NCBI GenBank assembly: GCA_026027325.1
Contig: JAMSLZ010000018.1
Coordinates: 372,001-436,000 of the forward strand
Source: Actinomucor elegans
Lineage: Eukaryota > Mucoromycota > Mucoromycetes > Mucorales > Mucoraceae
DNA length: 64,000 nt
Direction of reading: 5' to 3'
Both the position numbers and the translations under genes were made by a program. The notes under the pieces were generated by a model, which saw only the letters and a program-made list of their open reading frames with translations, did no database searches and was not told the origin of the DNA. Below are positions 10,763 to 21,933 of the stretch, one piece after another. Positions within the stretch are counted from its first letter, which is position 1, and every line of letters starts with the position of its first letter.

Positions 10763-12059
10763 CTAATCATCTTCCATCATCATGTTGGTGTTTGCTTGGA
10801 CAAGAGAGAATGGTGATAATACACAAGAATTTTGCGTCTTTCTTTCTGTATATTCCCACAACTGATTTAATAGCTCAGGCCCTAGTGAATAGAGATCCAC
10901 CATGAATTCATCTATCAAATGCATGAGTATCCATCACATTAAGCTATAGGGTCACAAACCTTCGTTTGCTTCTAAAAGTATATCGTCTTTTCTATGACTG
11001 GTGATCAATGATTCTATTTCTTCAATCTCTTCTGGAGTCCTCGAACTGAGTCTCCTCGCCAGCTCTATCATATCCAATCCCTACTGTAATGTAAGTACAA
11101 GAAAATAGCATCGTTATTACAACAGCTAGAGTACCTTGGGGATTCCCCAAGCAGCGCGAACATGATCCTCTATATGTTTCGTATGTATTGGGTTTGCATT
11201 TTCCAAGTCCTTTTCATTGTAAATGTCATCTATAATTACACCATCTTCCTGTGTCGGTCTTTTGGGCTGTCTATATCCATGCATTGCTCGAAACAGATCA
11301 TCCGAATCAATGCTGGTAGACTCATGATCTGTTAGATGTTGATATAGTATATTAGAAGGTGAAGTTGGGTATTTGTTATTATAGTAAGATGGGGTCAAAG
11401 GACTATCGCTGAACTGAGCTGGAGAAGATATAGAGGGTGGTGTTTTCATCCTTTTCGAGGATGATAGTGGCGGGCTTGCACGTCTCTTTTTGACATTGCT
11501 GTCGTAGGCATTGTAGTTGAAAGATAATGCAGGCTCATTGCAAGGTATATCGAGAGTCAAAAGCCGAATGAGCTCAGGCGATGGATTACTAAATACGATT
11601 TTATGCGTGATCGTGTAAGTGGGTTCTCGAAAGTGTAGGTCGAAAAAAATGTTTTCTGGTTCGGCCAGATGATTGGCAAAGAAAAGCACAACACGCATAT
11701 CGAATTCGCCCCAGCCTTTCTCTTGTAGCAAATACGGCTCCTTCATAAAAACTAAGCATCTGTCAGTACGCATCCTTTGAGCTTATTGAACTCTACCTCT
11801 TCTAGGATTTTCAAACGTGGGATGCAGCATATACTCAACATGGTCCAATAGATAATTCAGTTTTCCTCTCTTTTCTCGATGATTATCTACCGCAACCACT
11901 CTGATCTTCCAATTTCTCCAAGGATGCCCTTCAGAAGCTTTCATAGTTCCTTTCATGATATGATTTTGACATATAATCTTTATGTCTTGCGAGTATTCAT
12001 TCTGAATAGAATACCATTAATAAGTCAAAATATCCATATAGTTTTCTTAAGAGTACCAT
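10763..12059 (-). CDS. YEATS-domain chromatin protein (Taf14/AF9 family)
   Basis: Five coding pieces: 12059-12057, 12001-11797, 11751-11135, 11080-10960, 10911-10763, giving 364 residues. The YEATS domain fills about residues 5-110: HPWRNWKIRVV, LDHVEYMLHPTFENPRRV, EPYLLQEKGWGEFDMRVV, then DLHFREPTYTITHKI. Phe64 (HPTF) and Trp83 (GWGEF) sit where Taf14 has the aromatic pair that sandwiches acyl-lysine, so acyl-histone reading is likely. A Ser/Pro-rich basic linker follows, then an acidic helical C-terminus ending MMMEDD. Taf14, Yaf9 and Sas5-like roles cannot be separated by eye. The first coding exon is a bare ATG joined to AAT GAA; this is the weakest part of the model. The stop lies 21 bp from the HEL2 stop. 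Confidence 0.82.
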
Positions 12060-12822
12060 TCTTATTAATACAGCTTTGGTGTTTGGTATTCTTTCTGAAA
12101 TGAGCTAGATTCTGGGAATCTATCAAGTGTTACTGATTTGAAACGAACAAGGCGTAAGAGTGAAATAACTTACTATTTAAAATAGAGAAATGATATGAAC
12201 TTGAAAGACATGTATATATTTACAAACAAGTTATGACTTTGCTTATGGACTTTTTCCTTGCGTTGTACAAGGTAGAAGAAGAAGAGGTTCTGATTTTCGA
12301 GTGGTAAAACTGCCCGAAATTTTTTGTGTTCTCTACACGTCACCCGCCATTTTGCTGGCTTTCATTTACGTTATCTCGATTGTTGGTGTTTGAGACTCTT
12401 TCCACTCTATGGCGCCCTTTACGCGTCATTTCTTTTTTTGTTTTTGTTTTTGTTTTTAGCACGCAAAGAATATATCATGTTAATTTTTCATCAAAACTTG
12501 CAGGACTTTGTTATTGTGTTACTTTATGGAGGTTGATATTTGATTTTTTTTTTTAATGTAGATCCATATGTGCATATCTTTCATCCACTGTTAAACTAAC
12601 TGACGCGTCATTGACTATAGCACTGACTCGCTTTCTATTTCACAGTGACTATCTATCTCGGGACAATCATCATCATCATCATCATCATCTAATTCATAAT
12701 TCGGACTTGAGAGATTAGTTTCATTATATACAAGCTCAGAATGATCATGTACATTTCCGTCATGCCGGATTTTTTTTTATCAGTGATAAACAAGACAGAG
12801 TAGGGCCTACCATATCAGGAAC

Positions 12823-12894
<72 letters not shown>

Positions 12895-13754
12895 CTACAG
12901 AAGATTGGGAATTAGACAAACATGCAATGAAGTTGTTTGATCTTGTAAAAAATTGCAAAATGTCCTATAGATATTCAAGAAAACTAGTACATACATCTGT
13001 AGTTCTAGTTGGGAATTTGATGTCAACGTTCACTACAACCTGTTAACTGTTGAAACCATATTGAACAACTTTCAAGTTTTTTTTTTGTTACAATGAAAAG
13101 TGAAAACTAACTTCTTTTTTTCAGGTCTGAACTTAATGGAGTGTAATGGCCTTTTATTGTTGATAAACGAGTTTTATGAGTGTACATGCGCATCTTCAAT
13201 GACCCTACCAATCTTATGTGCATTATTCATGAAGTATACTTCAAAGTTATCCTCGAAATGGTTCAAAACCAAATCGAAATATACAAACCAACACAAATAT
13301 GATCGCATAGTCTCCTGTGGTAAATTATCTGGACCTACTGTGCTTAGTGGGTTGGGTGGAGCTATACACAGTACAGAAAAATAATCATCATGTTTTATTC
13401 GTTCACTCTTCTATCTAAAAGAACAAAGGATCTTTTGATTTGTCTGAACTTATTTAATGCATTTAAAGTAGAAATGGTTACTATAAGTCTTTTTTGTTAT
13501 TATTATTTGTCTTTTTTTTTGGGGGGAGTACTTTGCTAGTTTTGACAAGGTCTAATGATCGTTTTTGTCCTCTCAGCCCATTAAATCATTGTCATTTTTA
13601 CCATTTTCATGATGTTCATTATGATTCTTAAACTATATATGAAAGCAAATCCACAGATTAAGAAATTTAAGTTTCCGCAATTTATTTTTCAAATTGTCAC
13701 CAAGAGCACAGTATTATTATGCATTCTTTTTACATTGCAACTCATTCAGGAATT
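12060..13754. other. Intergenic region with long poly-A tract
   Basis: No supportable gene. Contains two ACGCGTCA motifs (about 12420 and 12602), a TTTTTG repeat (about 12430-12458), a CAT repeat near 12668, an uninterrupted run of 69 A (12824-12892) and a T8G6 block near 13512. The 5' region of the YEATS gene and the promoter of the gene at 13755 lie here. Confidence 0.65.
12824..12892. repeat. Poly-A tract, 69 bp
   Basis: Uninterrupted run of A, the longest homopolymer in the window. It may be replication slippage or the tail of an old retroposed insert; no obvious element is seen next to it. Confidence 0.9.
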
Positions 13755-16199
13755 ATGAGTGACGAAGAGATCGATTTTGAATTCGAATTAGATCAAGAAA
13801 CTTTGAAGCAATTGGAGCAAGGCGAGCAAGAATACTATTCACAGGTACAACCAGAAACCCAATGCACGTCAACTCAACACACTCAAACACCAGAAATCCA
13901 ACATGCTTCAAATGATCAAGCTGACGAACAAGGACCTTCTATTTTAAACAGTACAAGGGCATTGAGCACACAGTCTGACTCATTAGAAAGCACAAAAAGT
14001 GAAAAGGTACGTGTTTGAACCTTCTGATGTTATCAATACCACAATAACTTTGTACACCAAACCAAGAATCTTTTGCAAGACATGCAATATAAGCTACAGA
14101 TATCACAAAACAGCAACAGACGTTTACAAGACCAAGTAAAATATAACGTATGTTACAAGCTATACATGTTGTTCAACTATAGTAACATCAGTCATGTAGG
14201 AAGAAAGAATAGCCAAATCAAGAATTCAAGCTATCAAAAGCAGAAGTTCTACACAGCAAGAACAATCTAAGCGTCGCTTTCCCGGGCTTCCAGTGCCTCA
14301 GACCAAAATTAAAACAAGAAAATTAACGCAGGGCGCGTTATCGTATAGTACAAGCTCTATACCAATGTCACAATCAACAATATCAACGCAGGCAGAGCCA
14401 TCCCGGTCTTCTATCAGTCCTTTATCGCCAAAATACCAAAACAGCACCCAATTAGAAACTAGGGTTGAGCGTATCGCAACACCTCGATTGCCAAAGAAAA
14501 TACATCCTGTAGAAAATACGATTACACCTTCCCAATCACTAGAACCAATGCAGTTAAAACACGAGATTAAAGTATATCAATCGGCTACTATGTACAATCA
14601 AACCGAAAGTGAAGACAATGTATGCAATCGTAGCGTTATCAGAACGTGTTACTAATAAGTTTTTCTTTTTTTTTTTACAGTTGCACTTGTTAAGAATCCT
14701 TTTTCAGGACATATTTAAAGCATGGAACAAAGAACAACTAACCCCTAAAGATTTCTGCATGTCTCTTACTCCAGCTCGTATAAAAGAGTTCAGTAATATC
14801 TTTGCATTAAATTTCACATGTACTCAAGAACACTGTACAGATACAGCAGCTAATCGATTGAATGTGCTAGCATCGGAAATTGATTACCTTCTTTCTCGAT
14901 CGACAAATGCCGAAGTAACTATACGTTCTCTCTTCAGTCAATTTGGCTTTTGCCTTTCCATTTATATCGAAGAAAAACTATACGAGAAAATACAACTACT
15001 TGCAGACATTATCAAGAAATTGGCACTTGGATTCTATCTTGTACAAGATTTATTATATAAAGAGTTAGTCATTGATAGAAGCAACTCTATACTATACAAG
15101 TTCGCAAAGGCATTGGCTTTATTTCCTTTCTCAAAAGTACCAGCAGGCATTCGAATCATTGAAGAATACCCTCATATTCGCAATAGCAATTATATAGAAA
15201 TTATGGCGATGGCTGAGAAGTTTAATACATATCCGTCTGTTATTCAAGAAGCCCTTCATTATAAGAAAACACCAGACGAAGCCGAGCCTACTGTCACTTC
15301 CATCTTGGATCTCTTTGTTTGTATCGGCAACTATTCTTTATCGTCAATGTAAGAGTGTCATTAGATTTGTAATAGAGATATAGTTAACAATTAGTGCTGC
15401 AGATTTAGATTCTTAATAGTAGAGAAAGGTTTTCTCCAGCTACTATCCAAAGACACACCATTCAAGATATTAAATCGCGCTTTAAACGTCTTATTGACTA
15501 CTGTACTAGATGATAGATGGATGGACATGTCCGTATGTCTTGGGTCAGATAAGGAAACACCTTCCGAGTTTATCTCTCGAGCAACAAGTCTTTTAAGTAT
15601 CCAAGAGGGCAACTTAGATAAAAAAGATGTAAGGAAATGTCTTTGCATAATATTTACAAAAGTGCACTTACATGTCATTTTTAATCTAGTGGTATTGTTT
15701 CCGTGGAAAATTGCTATCTTTCTTTGATGATATATGCACAGTTCAATTAGATCTTTCTGTTGCACAGTCTTTCCAAAAATCGGTAAACTAGACACTCGTA
15801 TCACATATCGCCTACTAATGCTGACTTTATACAGATCTACTCTGCGACACTTGAGCAGATGTTGGATTATGCCGGTTTTGAGCCGAGAATTGAAAAAAAA
15901 TCAACAATTAAAGAACAGTACGTACATACAACCTCAATGTCTATGCTATCGTTTCTAAACAGATAAATATTGATAGGGCAAGTCTCATTAGAAAAGGATT
16001 TGACACTATCTACCGTATTGTAAAGCTCAACCCTGTCAACTTATTCAAAGGCGATTTTGAATACACTGAAAAGGGGCTTTTGAGCTTAATCGAACACTTC
16101 ATTGATAAAGGCTACAAAGATCCAATAATCATGCAACTGCACGAAGTCATGAATAAATGTATTGATAATTCGGCTTTGCAAGAGCCTATGGAAGAATAA
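13755..16199 (+). CDS. Probable ATR-interacting checkpoint protein (ATRIP/Rad26/Ddc2-like)
   Basis: Eight exons: 13755-14006, 14067-14135, 14200-14619, 14681-15348, 15403-15628, 15690-15782, 15835-15917, 15977-16199, giving 677 residues. The N-terminus is strongly acidic (MSDEEIDFEFELDQETLKQL) and resembles the RPA-binding acidic motif of ATRIP. A short Gln/Arg-rich coiled coil follows at about residues 85-130 (NLLQDMQYKLQISQNSNRRL), then a basic Ser/Pro linker. From about residue 250 an all-helical repeat-like region runs to the end. That architecture and length fit Rad26/Ddc2/ATRIP, the partner that recruits ATR kinase to RPA-coated DNA. The family diverges fast and I recognise architecture rather than a diagnostic motif. 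An in-frame ATG at 13719 is an alternative start. Confidence 0.5.
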
Positions 16200-16375
16200 A
16201 TATGACAGTCTTTTCTGTAAATAAATAGAATGCGTATAGCTTAAAAGATAACATAAGAGCCAATTCTCTCACCCACAAGAATGATCATTTCAACAGACCT
16301 TTCAGAGTTTGCTTCCAAATCTTGGTCCCAGACCATATCGTATTTGTAAAATACTATAATCACTGTAGATATGCT

Positions 16376-17127
16376 CTATTGAAGAAAAGTATCCCATTTC
16401 TTGATCTTTTTCTTTTCCAGCGTCCGTAAGTACAATAGAGCCAATCAAAAGCATACCAATAGGAATAGTAACACATATATATATGTATATATATGTATAT
16501 AAATCATATTCGCTATTAACCTTGATTACGGTTCTATGATCCTCAGTAAAGAGACCAAAGTCGTTGTTGATTGCACATGGATCCCCTAAAAGAGATTCAA
16601 GATATGTATTAATAAGGATATTTTGCGAAAATACCCTACCAGTATAATAAGTGTCAATAAAGGGTTGAATTGATTCAATTGTGCCTTTTGCAGGGAATAT
16701 GGAGATAGTTTTGTAAGAGCTAAATGAAAGATAAACCTTCAAGGTATAGATGAGTCACGAATTCGGCGACAAGAAATGAAGAGTACCAGTACGATGAATA
16801 AGGCGCACCTTACAGGGCCGCCTAGAGAAATCATGCGGATCTATGGCAAAATACCAAAACTCCCCTATTTCATTGAAGAAAAAAATGAAAAGCATACATG
16901 CAGTTTTGCCGTCTGCAGCCAACACGATGGTGTTCGCGATACAAGCTCTCCAGAAAAGGACGCGCGCAAGCAAATATCCTCATATTCTGATACAATCGCA
17001 CATTTATGCAAACCATATCAACTGCTCGTTCCAACAAATCTAATCAGTAATGCAATATTAATGCTCCTTCGTCATTACCTGAACCAAGTACTGATGGTAT
17101 GAATCGATCAAGCATGGGCAGAAGCAT
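16376..17127 (-). CDS. Unrecognised small spliced gene
   Basis: Tentative six-exon model: 17127-17079, 16978-16898, 16864-16809, 16736-16640, 16585-16521, 16399-16376, giving 123 residues with every junction GT..AG and in phase. Conserved-looking stretches are VLAADGKTAWEFWYFAIDP, KVYLSFSSYKTISIFPAKG and GGDPCAINNDFGLF. I do not recognise the family. No signal peptide is evident; one moderately hydrophobic stretch lies near residues 15-40. The first two exons are the least certain, and a competing 108-residue frame runs antisense at 16776-17102. The last intron contains an AT/GTATAT microsatellite. The neighbouring plus-strand gene ends at 16199, so the two converge. Confidence 0.4.
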
Positions 17128-18011
17128 TCACATATACTATCCTTTTAGAAGGATAAAAATAATATTTGCTCTTTGGAAAGAATGGAATTTAGGGATAGAA
17201 GGAAACTCATCAACTTCACAGCTTGATAAACAGTATGCTAATAAATGGCGCTTAAAATATAGACTTCTATATGCGAAAAAAAAAATCAAAAAAAAAAACA
17301 CCATGGAAGCCGCTATGAAAATTTCAAATCTGTAAAACTAAAGCTTCAAAGTTTTTTTTTTTTTTTTTTTATTTAAGAACGCTTATAGATTTAAGCAATT
17401 ATCAAGTATTCGAAAAATTTTACATGTCATTTCAAACAGGTGGGTATGAGGAAGAAATACAATAGTCATTAAACACTTGGTAGATGCTAATAACAGCCTG
17501 ATCAATTTTATATTCTATCTAATTTAATTGCATTCATCATAGGAAATCTTAACTATTGATGGCACTAGCCTCTGTTGCAACCACTACACTAAATAAAAAC
17601 AAAGGAAATTATCTAGGCTTCATTGAGATCTTGAATGTAGCTATACATTGTGTAGTGCCCTCAGTGACGTGATTATTTTTTGTTCCTTCGTTGAGGATTC
17701 AAAGGACATTTACTGTTGGCAAATATCATCTTTCCAGTTGCTTTTGTTCTTTCTGTAGTATATCAGTTATTTTATAATCAATATAAAATCTTGTTTACTT
17801 GTAATGTTATGACGTATATTCTTTATATATTAGCAGGTACAAATTTAACCGTATCGGCCTTGGTTCAAAAAAAGAAAAGGGTGCTTAATGAGCTTTTAGG
17901 CAACTCTGGGTACAAAAATCTTGTTGGAAATGTCAAGTAATAATTCATAACTGGTTTTATTGTTTACAAGTCTATTAACTTATCGAATAGATGCATGGTT
18001 TCAAAATTAAT
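17128..18011. other. Intergenic region
   Basis: A T run near 17352-17370 and otherwise unremarkable AT-rich DNA. A plus-strand frame at 17716-17940 is hydrophobic then basic, but lacks an early ATG and I could not attach it to a gene. Confidence 0.55.
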
Positions 18012-19001
18012 TTAGATATTCTTTCTTGTCTCTTTCTTAGAAGTGTTCTCTTGCTCAACAGGCTCAAGTCGCGTAACTTTCTTCTCAATAGGAGTAGTGT
18101 CAATTTCTTTGCTAGCTTTCTTTACCGCAGGATCCATAGACACCTATAAATCATTCACGGTTAACATGCGTTACATGTGCTTGTATGTAAAATTACTTAC
18201 AGAGCCTTCAAGCTCAATAAACTGGTCTTCTAATCTAATATAATCCATAGCCATGGTCTTTATCTTGTTCAAGATACTATATGTTCCGTAAGCCCGATGC
18301 ACATACATATACCAAAAGTACTTACAGCAATAGCAAAATGGTGAAACCAGTAAGATACAAATTTCGTTGAGCATAGAATTTCTTTGCGGCTTGACCCACT
18401 TGTGCTCTGAAATCTGTATTACCAGCAGCAGGAACACTACCTTCTTCCTCACCCACAACGTCATAGAACGCTCGGAGTGTATTGACGGAGTCTAACGAAG
18501 CAAACATTAACATTAATATACTGTATGCAAAAACCATCACTTTCTTTTTCTACCAAGGAACAACACGAAAATGAACCTATAATATCAATGAATGATCCAT
18601 TAGACAAACTACTTTTTAATGCACTGTAGCTATTAATTCACTTACGCAAACACGATTTTCATAATATATCCAGCATGAGCAATCTATATAAATCACGTAA
18701 TTCAATTATTGGCTATTTATATATATATATATATATATATATGAAAATCAGTAGCTTACAGCAGGTGAAGTTGCTAACCAGCGGAACACAGGCTTTTGCC
18801 AACGAGTTGGGATTGGTAGCTTCAGAAAATAGCCATGTCAGATCAATTGTGATATCTAAAGCACATATACATACCAAAAACAAAAAGAAGATAAAGATCT
18901 AATCAATCGCGTTGGATTAATATCAATAAAAAACTACCTCTTTAGATACCTTTTACCTCAATAGTTAATATTCCAAATACAATGCCGTAATAAAGCGCCA
19001 T
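18012..19001 (-). CDS. BAP31/Yet family ER membrane protein
   Basis: Eight exons: 19001-18957, 18898-18875, 18819-18760, 18683-18646, 18576-18554, 18491-18326, 18276-18201, 18143-18012, giving 187 residues. Three hydrophobic segments are seen: about 2-24 (MALYYGIVFGILTIE plus IFIFFLFLLPIP), about 45-62 and about 105-125. Between the first two is TRWQKPVFRWL, equivalent to the KRWQKIFKSRL loop of BAP31. AAKKFYAQRNLYLTGFTILL matches the family's signature FRAQRNLYI(S/A)GF. The tail is basic and helical and ends RKNI, only a weak match to a dilysine ER-retrieval signal. Family role: ER cargo receptor and quality-control adaptor. Exons of 23, 24 and 38 nt are unusually small. One intron contains a long AT microsatellite. 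Confidence 0.88.
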
Positions 19002-20091
19002 TCTGGTATGTTTAAATATGAAAAGAAGAAGCCATTTGATACAATCTTTTTTTCTTTTTTATACCTCATAATGTCTTGGATAGACTGCTTTAATATTTAC
19101 GTCATTAGATCAGTGGTTTCTCTTGACGTCGTTTAATTCCTTCTCCGAGATACCGCCCATTGACAAACAGTGCTCGGAAATAGGTCCGCCAGAATAGAAA
19201 CTGCAAGGACAGCTATGCACAAAAGTAGCAGGATCATACAGCTATATTCTCGGTAGGTTGGTAGAAAGATATTTATTCTCTTTTAGTTACGCGCTAGTCC
19301 TGATACAGTCTTGAAACAATATGGAAGTTGAACTAAACTTATATTCTATAGATGAATGCTTATTCAAGAGCGTATCATTCAATTGTAAAGATTATGCCAT
19401 CTAGCCGAAATTCAATATAGCCATTTTGTATAACAAAAAAGACTCTTATAAGAGATGCTGAAAACTTTAAACTGATAATCGTGTACAAATATATGAGATT
19501 GGATTCGAATTGAGGTTTAATCAGATCAAGTGGCTCATTATGAACATAATCAATTCATCTAATGAAGTTATTCAATTAGGATGTTAAGCGAAAGATGCTG
19601 CCCTAAAATGTTTGTAACTTTTATTGGCCGTCAGGGTTGCTTTAAACTAAACTTTTGTTGGGTTTCGGAAGTTGAGAATCCGAGGAGAAAAAAAATTGGA
19701 TTTTGAATATACTATTATATTTTTTTTTTTTAAAAAAAAAATTATAAGATAAAAAAGCTACAATTGGTAAAGTATATATGGTGTACATTGAATAATGTAA
19801 GAATACCGTTTTACTGTAAAGTGATAATTCAAACAATGGGTTTTGTGAATTTATATCGGCTATTGATGGCTGATAATCAGAGCTGATGCGTTTCATCCAA
19901 TCAAGTCCCTCTTCTGGTCATGTACTACCTGAGCAAATATATTCGATTATGACATCTTCTGACAGAACGAATCATACTGTCCTTTCCTTCATATAAAATG
20001 ATCAACTAAACCTATCGCTGAGAGCACAGTATTTCTTTTTTTTTTATTTTGCTTTTTCACTTCCTACCTTTGGGGATCTCTACAAGTATCA
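19002..20091. other. Intergenic region
   Basis: About 1.1 kb between divergent BAP31-like and rhodanese genes. Nothing coding. A T-run/A-run near 19722-19741 forms a simple inverted homopolymer, and a T run at 20036-20044 lies about 50 bp before the rhodanese start. Confidence 0.6.
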
Positions 20092-20508
20092 ATGACAAGC
20101 AGTACCATCAACACGCTCACTGTCCAAGAACTTGCAGTTTGGTTAAAGGATAGGCCAAGATCTTCGTTTATTGACGTTCGCGAACAAAGCGAATTGAAGG
20201 AGCAAGGCATTATCAAAGGTTATGATGCCAACATACCATATTTCCTTACCAACACCGATCCGGCATTATTTGAAAAGCAATTTTCTGCTTTAGATAGAGA
20301 GCAACAGGTATAGTATATGATTCCATTATAAAACTACATGCTTACTGACTTGAATAAGCTTGTTATTTCCTGTAGATCAGGAAGAAGAAGCTTGCTCGCA
20401 GCTGAATATGTAATCAAGCACCTGGGTTTTCAGAATGTATATAATGTGGAGGGTGGAATATTGAGATGGATCGAACAAGGATATCCAGTTGAAGTTGCCG
20501 CATTCTAA
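20092..20508 (+). CDS. Single-domain rhodanese (sulfurtransferase)
   Basis: Two exons, 20092-20307 and 20359-20508, giving 121 residues. Full rhodanese fold: LTVQELAVWLKDRP, then SSFIDVREQSELKEQGIIKG (family FIDVREPxE..GHI), and the active-site loop CRSGRRS with the catalytic Cys at residue 77, followed by GFQNVYNVEGGILRWIEQGY. The six-residue loop and the Arg after Cys fit thiosulfate-type single-domain sulfurtransferases such as GlpE. No targeting peptide is obvious, so probably cytosolic. The second exon starts CTT GTT ATT after an AATAAG acceptor. Confidence 0.93.
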
Positions 20509-20771
20509 TAATACCTATGTACTAAATTTGAGTACTACCATCCTCAATGAGATGCCATTTCTTTATGTATTTTACATGTTGCATATGATAAATGGGCCCT
20601 TATCATCAAAGTTTCTTGATAGATTACTGTTTATTTACGATCAATCCGTACCTGCTAATTACTATACATCAATATACCATCCAACTCTATTAATAAGCAA
20701 GTATATGGCTTACTTATATCTATATAGAGTATATTTAATAAACTCTGTATACTATGAATACAGCAAGTATT

Positions 20772-20806
<35 letters not shown>

Positions 20807-21933
20807 TGCCTACTCCGCATATCTGGTACAATTATCAGTTCAAGCTCAATTGCTCAGACATCTTAATAAAGGAAAAAATATATATCAATGGGTGATCTGA
20901 AATGTAGAACAATAAAGTTGCATAATGAAATATGCCCCTAAACTACCTTGAGTACCATTTAAGCAATGAACGAAGATACCATCTACATATTACAGATGTT
21001 GTATTTCCTCAATAATACTATCGAATAGAAAAATACGATATATACTGTAATTGGAGAATGTTATATATATCTATATCTATATCTATTACGTTTATGCCTT
21101 TTACCAAAATGATGTCGCAAGAAAAAAAAATCATTATAATCTTGCCGTTACCATGTTAGCAGCTCAAATTCTAGGATATTACCTTAAAAAAAAAAGAAAA
21201 AAAAAAATAACAAAATGTTAGACTCTTTGTCCTTTGTGTATTGTTCTGTGAAGAGTTCAATTAAAAAAAAAAATGTAATCATACTAAGAAAGAGCATGTA
21301 AGACCTGAAGGATTTTGAAGTTTGCTACGAAAACAACCATCTTGCTACCTCTCAAGAAATTTTACACTGACCAATTTATCAAGTTTAATGCAGTATTTGA
21401 TACCTATTGTTCAAATAAACTATATATTTCATTTTTTCGAGATCATTATTTAACAAAAGTAGAATGTGTTGTACTTTAGCTCTTGGTCAAAAGTGTTTTA
21501 TAAATCCTCAAGTGATTAATTCAAAGGTCTCTCAACCAATCTTGGTGAAAGCTCACATCTGTTTAATAACCCCTATCCAGAATGAGCTAGTGTTGTTATT
21601 GTTGCAGCCTGCGTTGAAAAGTAGATTTTGGTAACTGGAAACCTTTACATGAGTTTGCGTCCACAGCTTCCTCTTCAAACTTCTTCGCATGGTTAAAACT
21701 ATGATTTCCGTGCTGAAAACTTCTTTTGTTGAGCCTGTGTTGAAATCGTTTATTAGATTGCTTTAAAGCACTTTTCGTTTATGCTGTCCATTTGTTTAAC
21801 CAAAAAGAATGCGCGACGTGTAGACACGAGGTTCAATTTGTCGGGACGGGTATACTGTTCAAATACCGCGTTTATGCTCGCCAACGCGATTCAAATCATT
21901 TCACTTCTACTACTACTACTATCATATTTGAAT
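20509..21933. other. Intergenic region
   Basis: No gene. Contains a run of about 28 A (20776-20803), an ATCTAT microsatellite near 21070-21085, several A runs near 21186-21210, and a minus-strand repeat copy (21530-21592). The region from 21600 must carry the UGGT promoter. Confidence 0.6.
21530..21592 (-). repeat. Dispersed 75-bp repeat, copy K
   Basis: On the reverse complement: CACTAGCTCATTCTGG head, then TGTGAGCTT at the same 35-nt offset. Diverged but in register. Confidence 0.45.

Noticed and set aside
9338..10770. Long minus-strand frames (150 and 215 residues) across HEL2
   Set aside because: They lie antisense to well-conserved RING/C2H2 and C-terminal coding sequence and show no family features of their own.
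16776..17102. 108-residue plus-strand frame
   Set aside because: Overlaps the phase-consistent minus-strand exon chain. Its composition shows no domain, so I preferred the spliced model, though with low confidence.
17716..17940. Hydrophobic plus-strand frame ending in a basic helix
   Set aside because: No ATG at the start of the conserved-looking part and no upstream exon that joins in phase.
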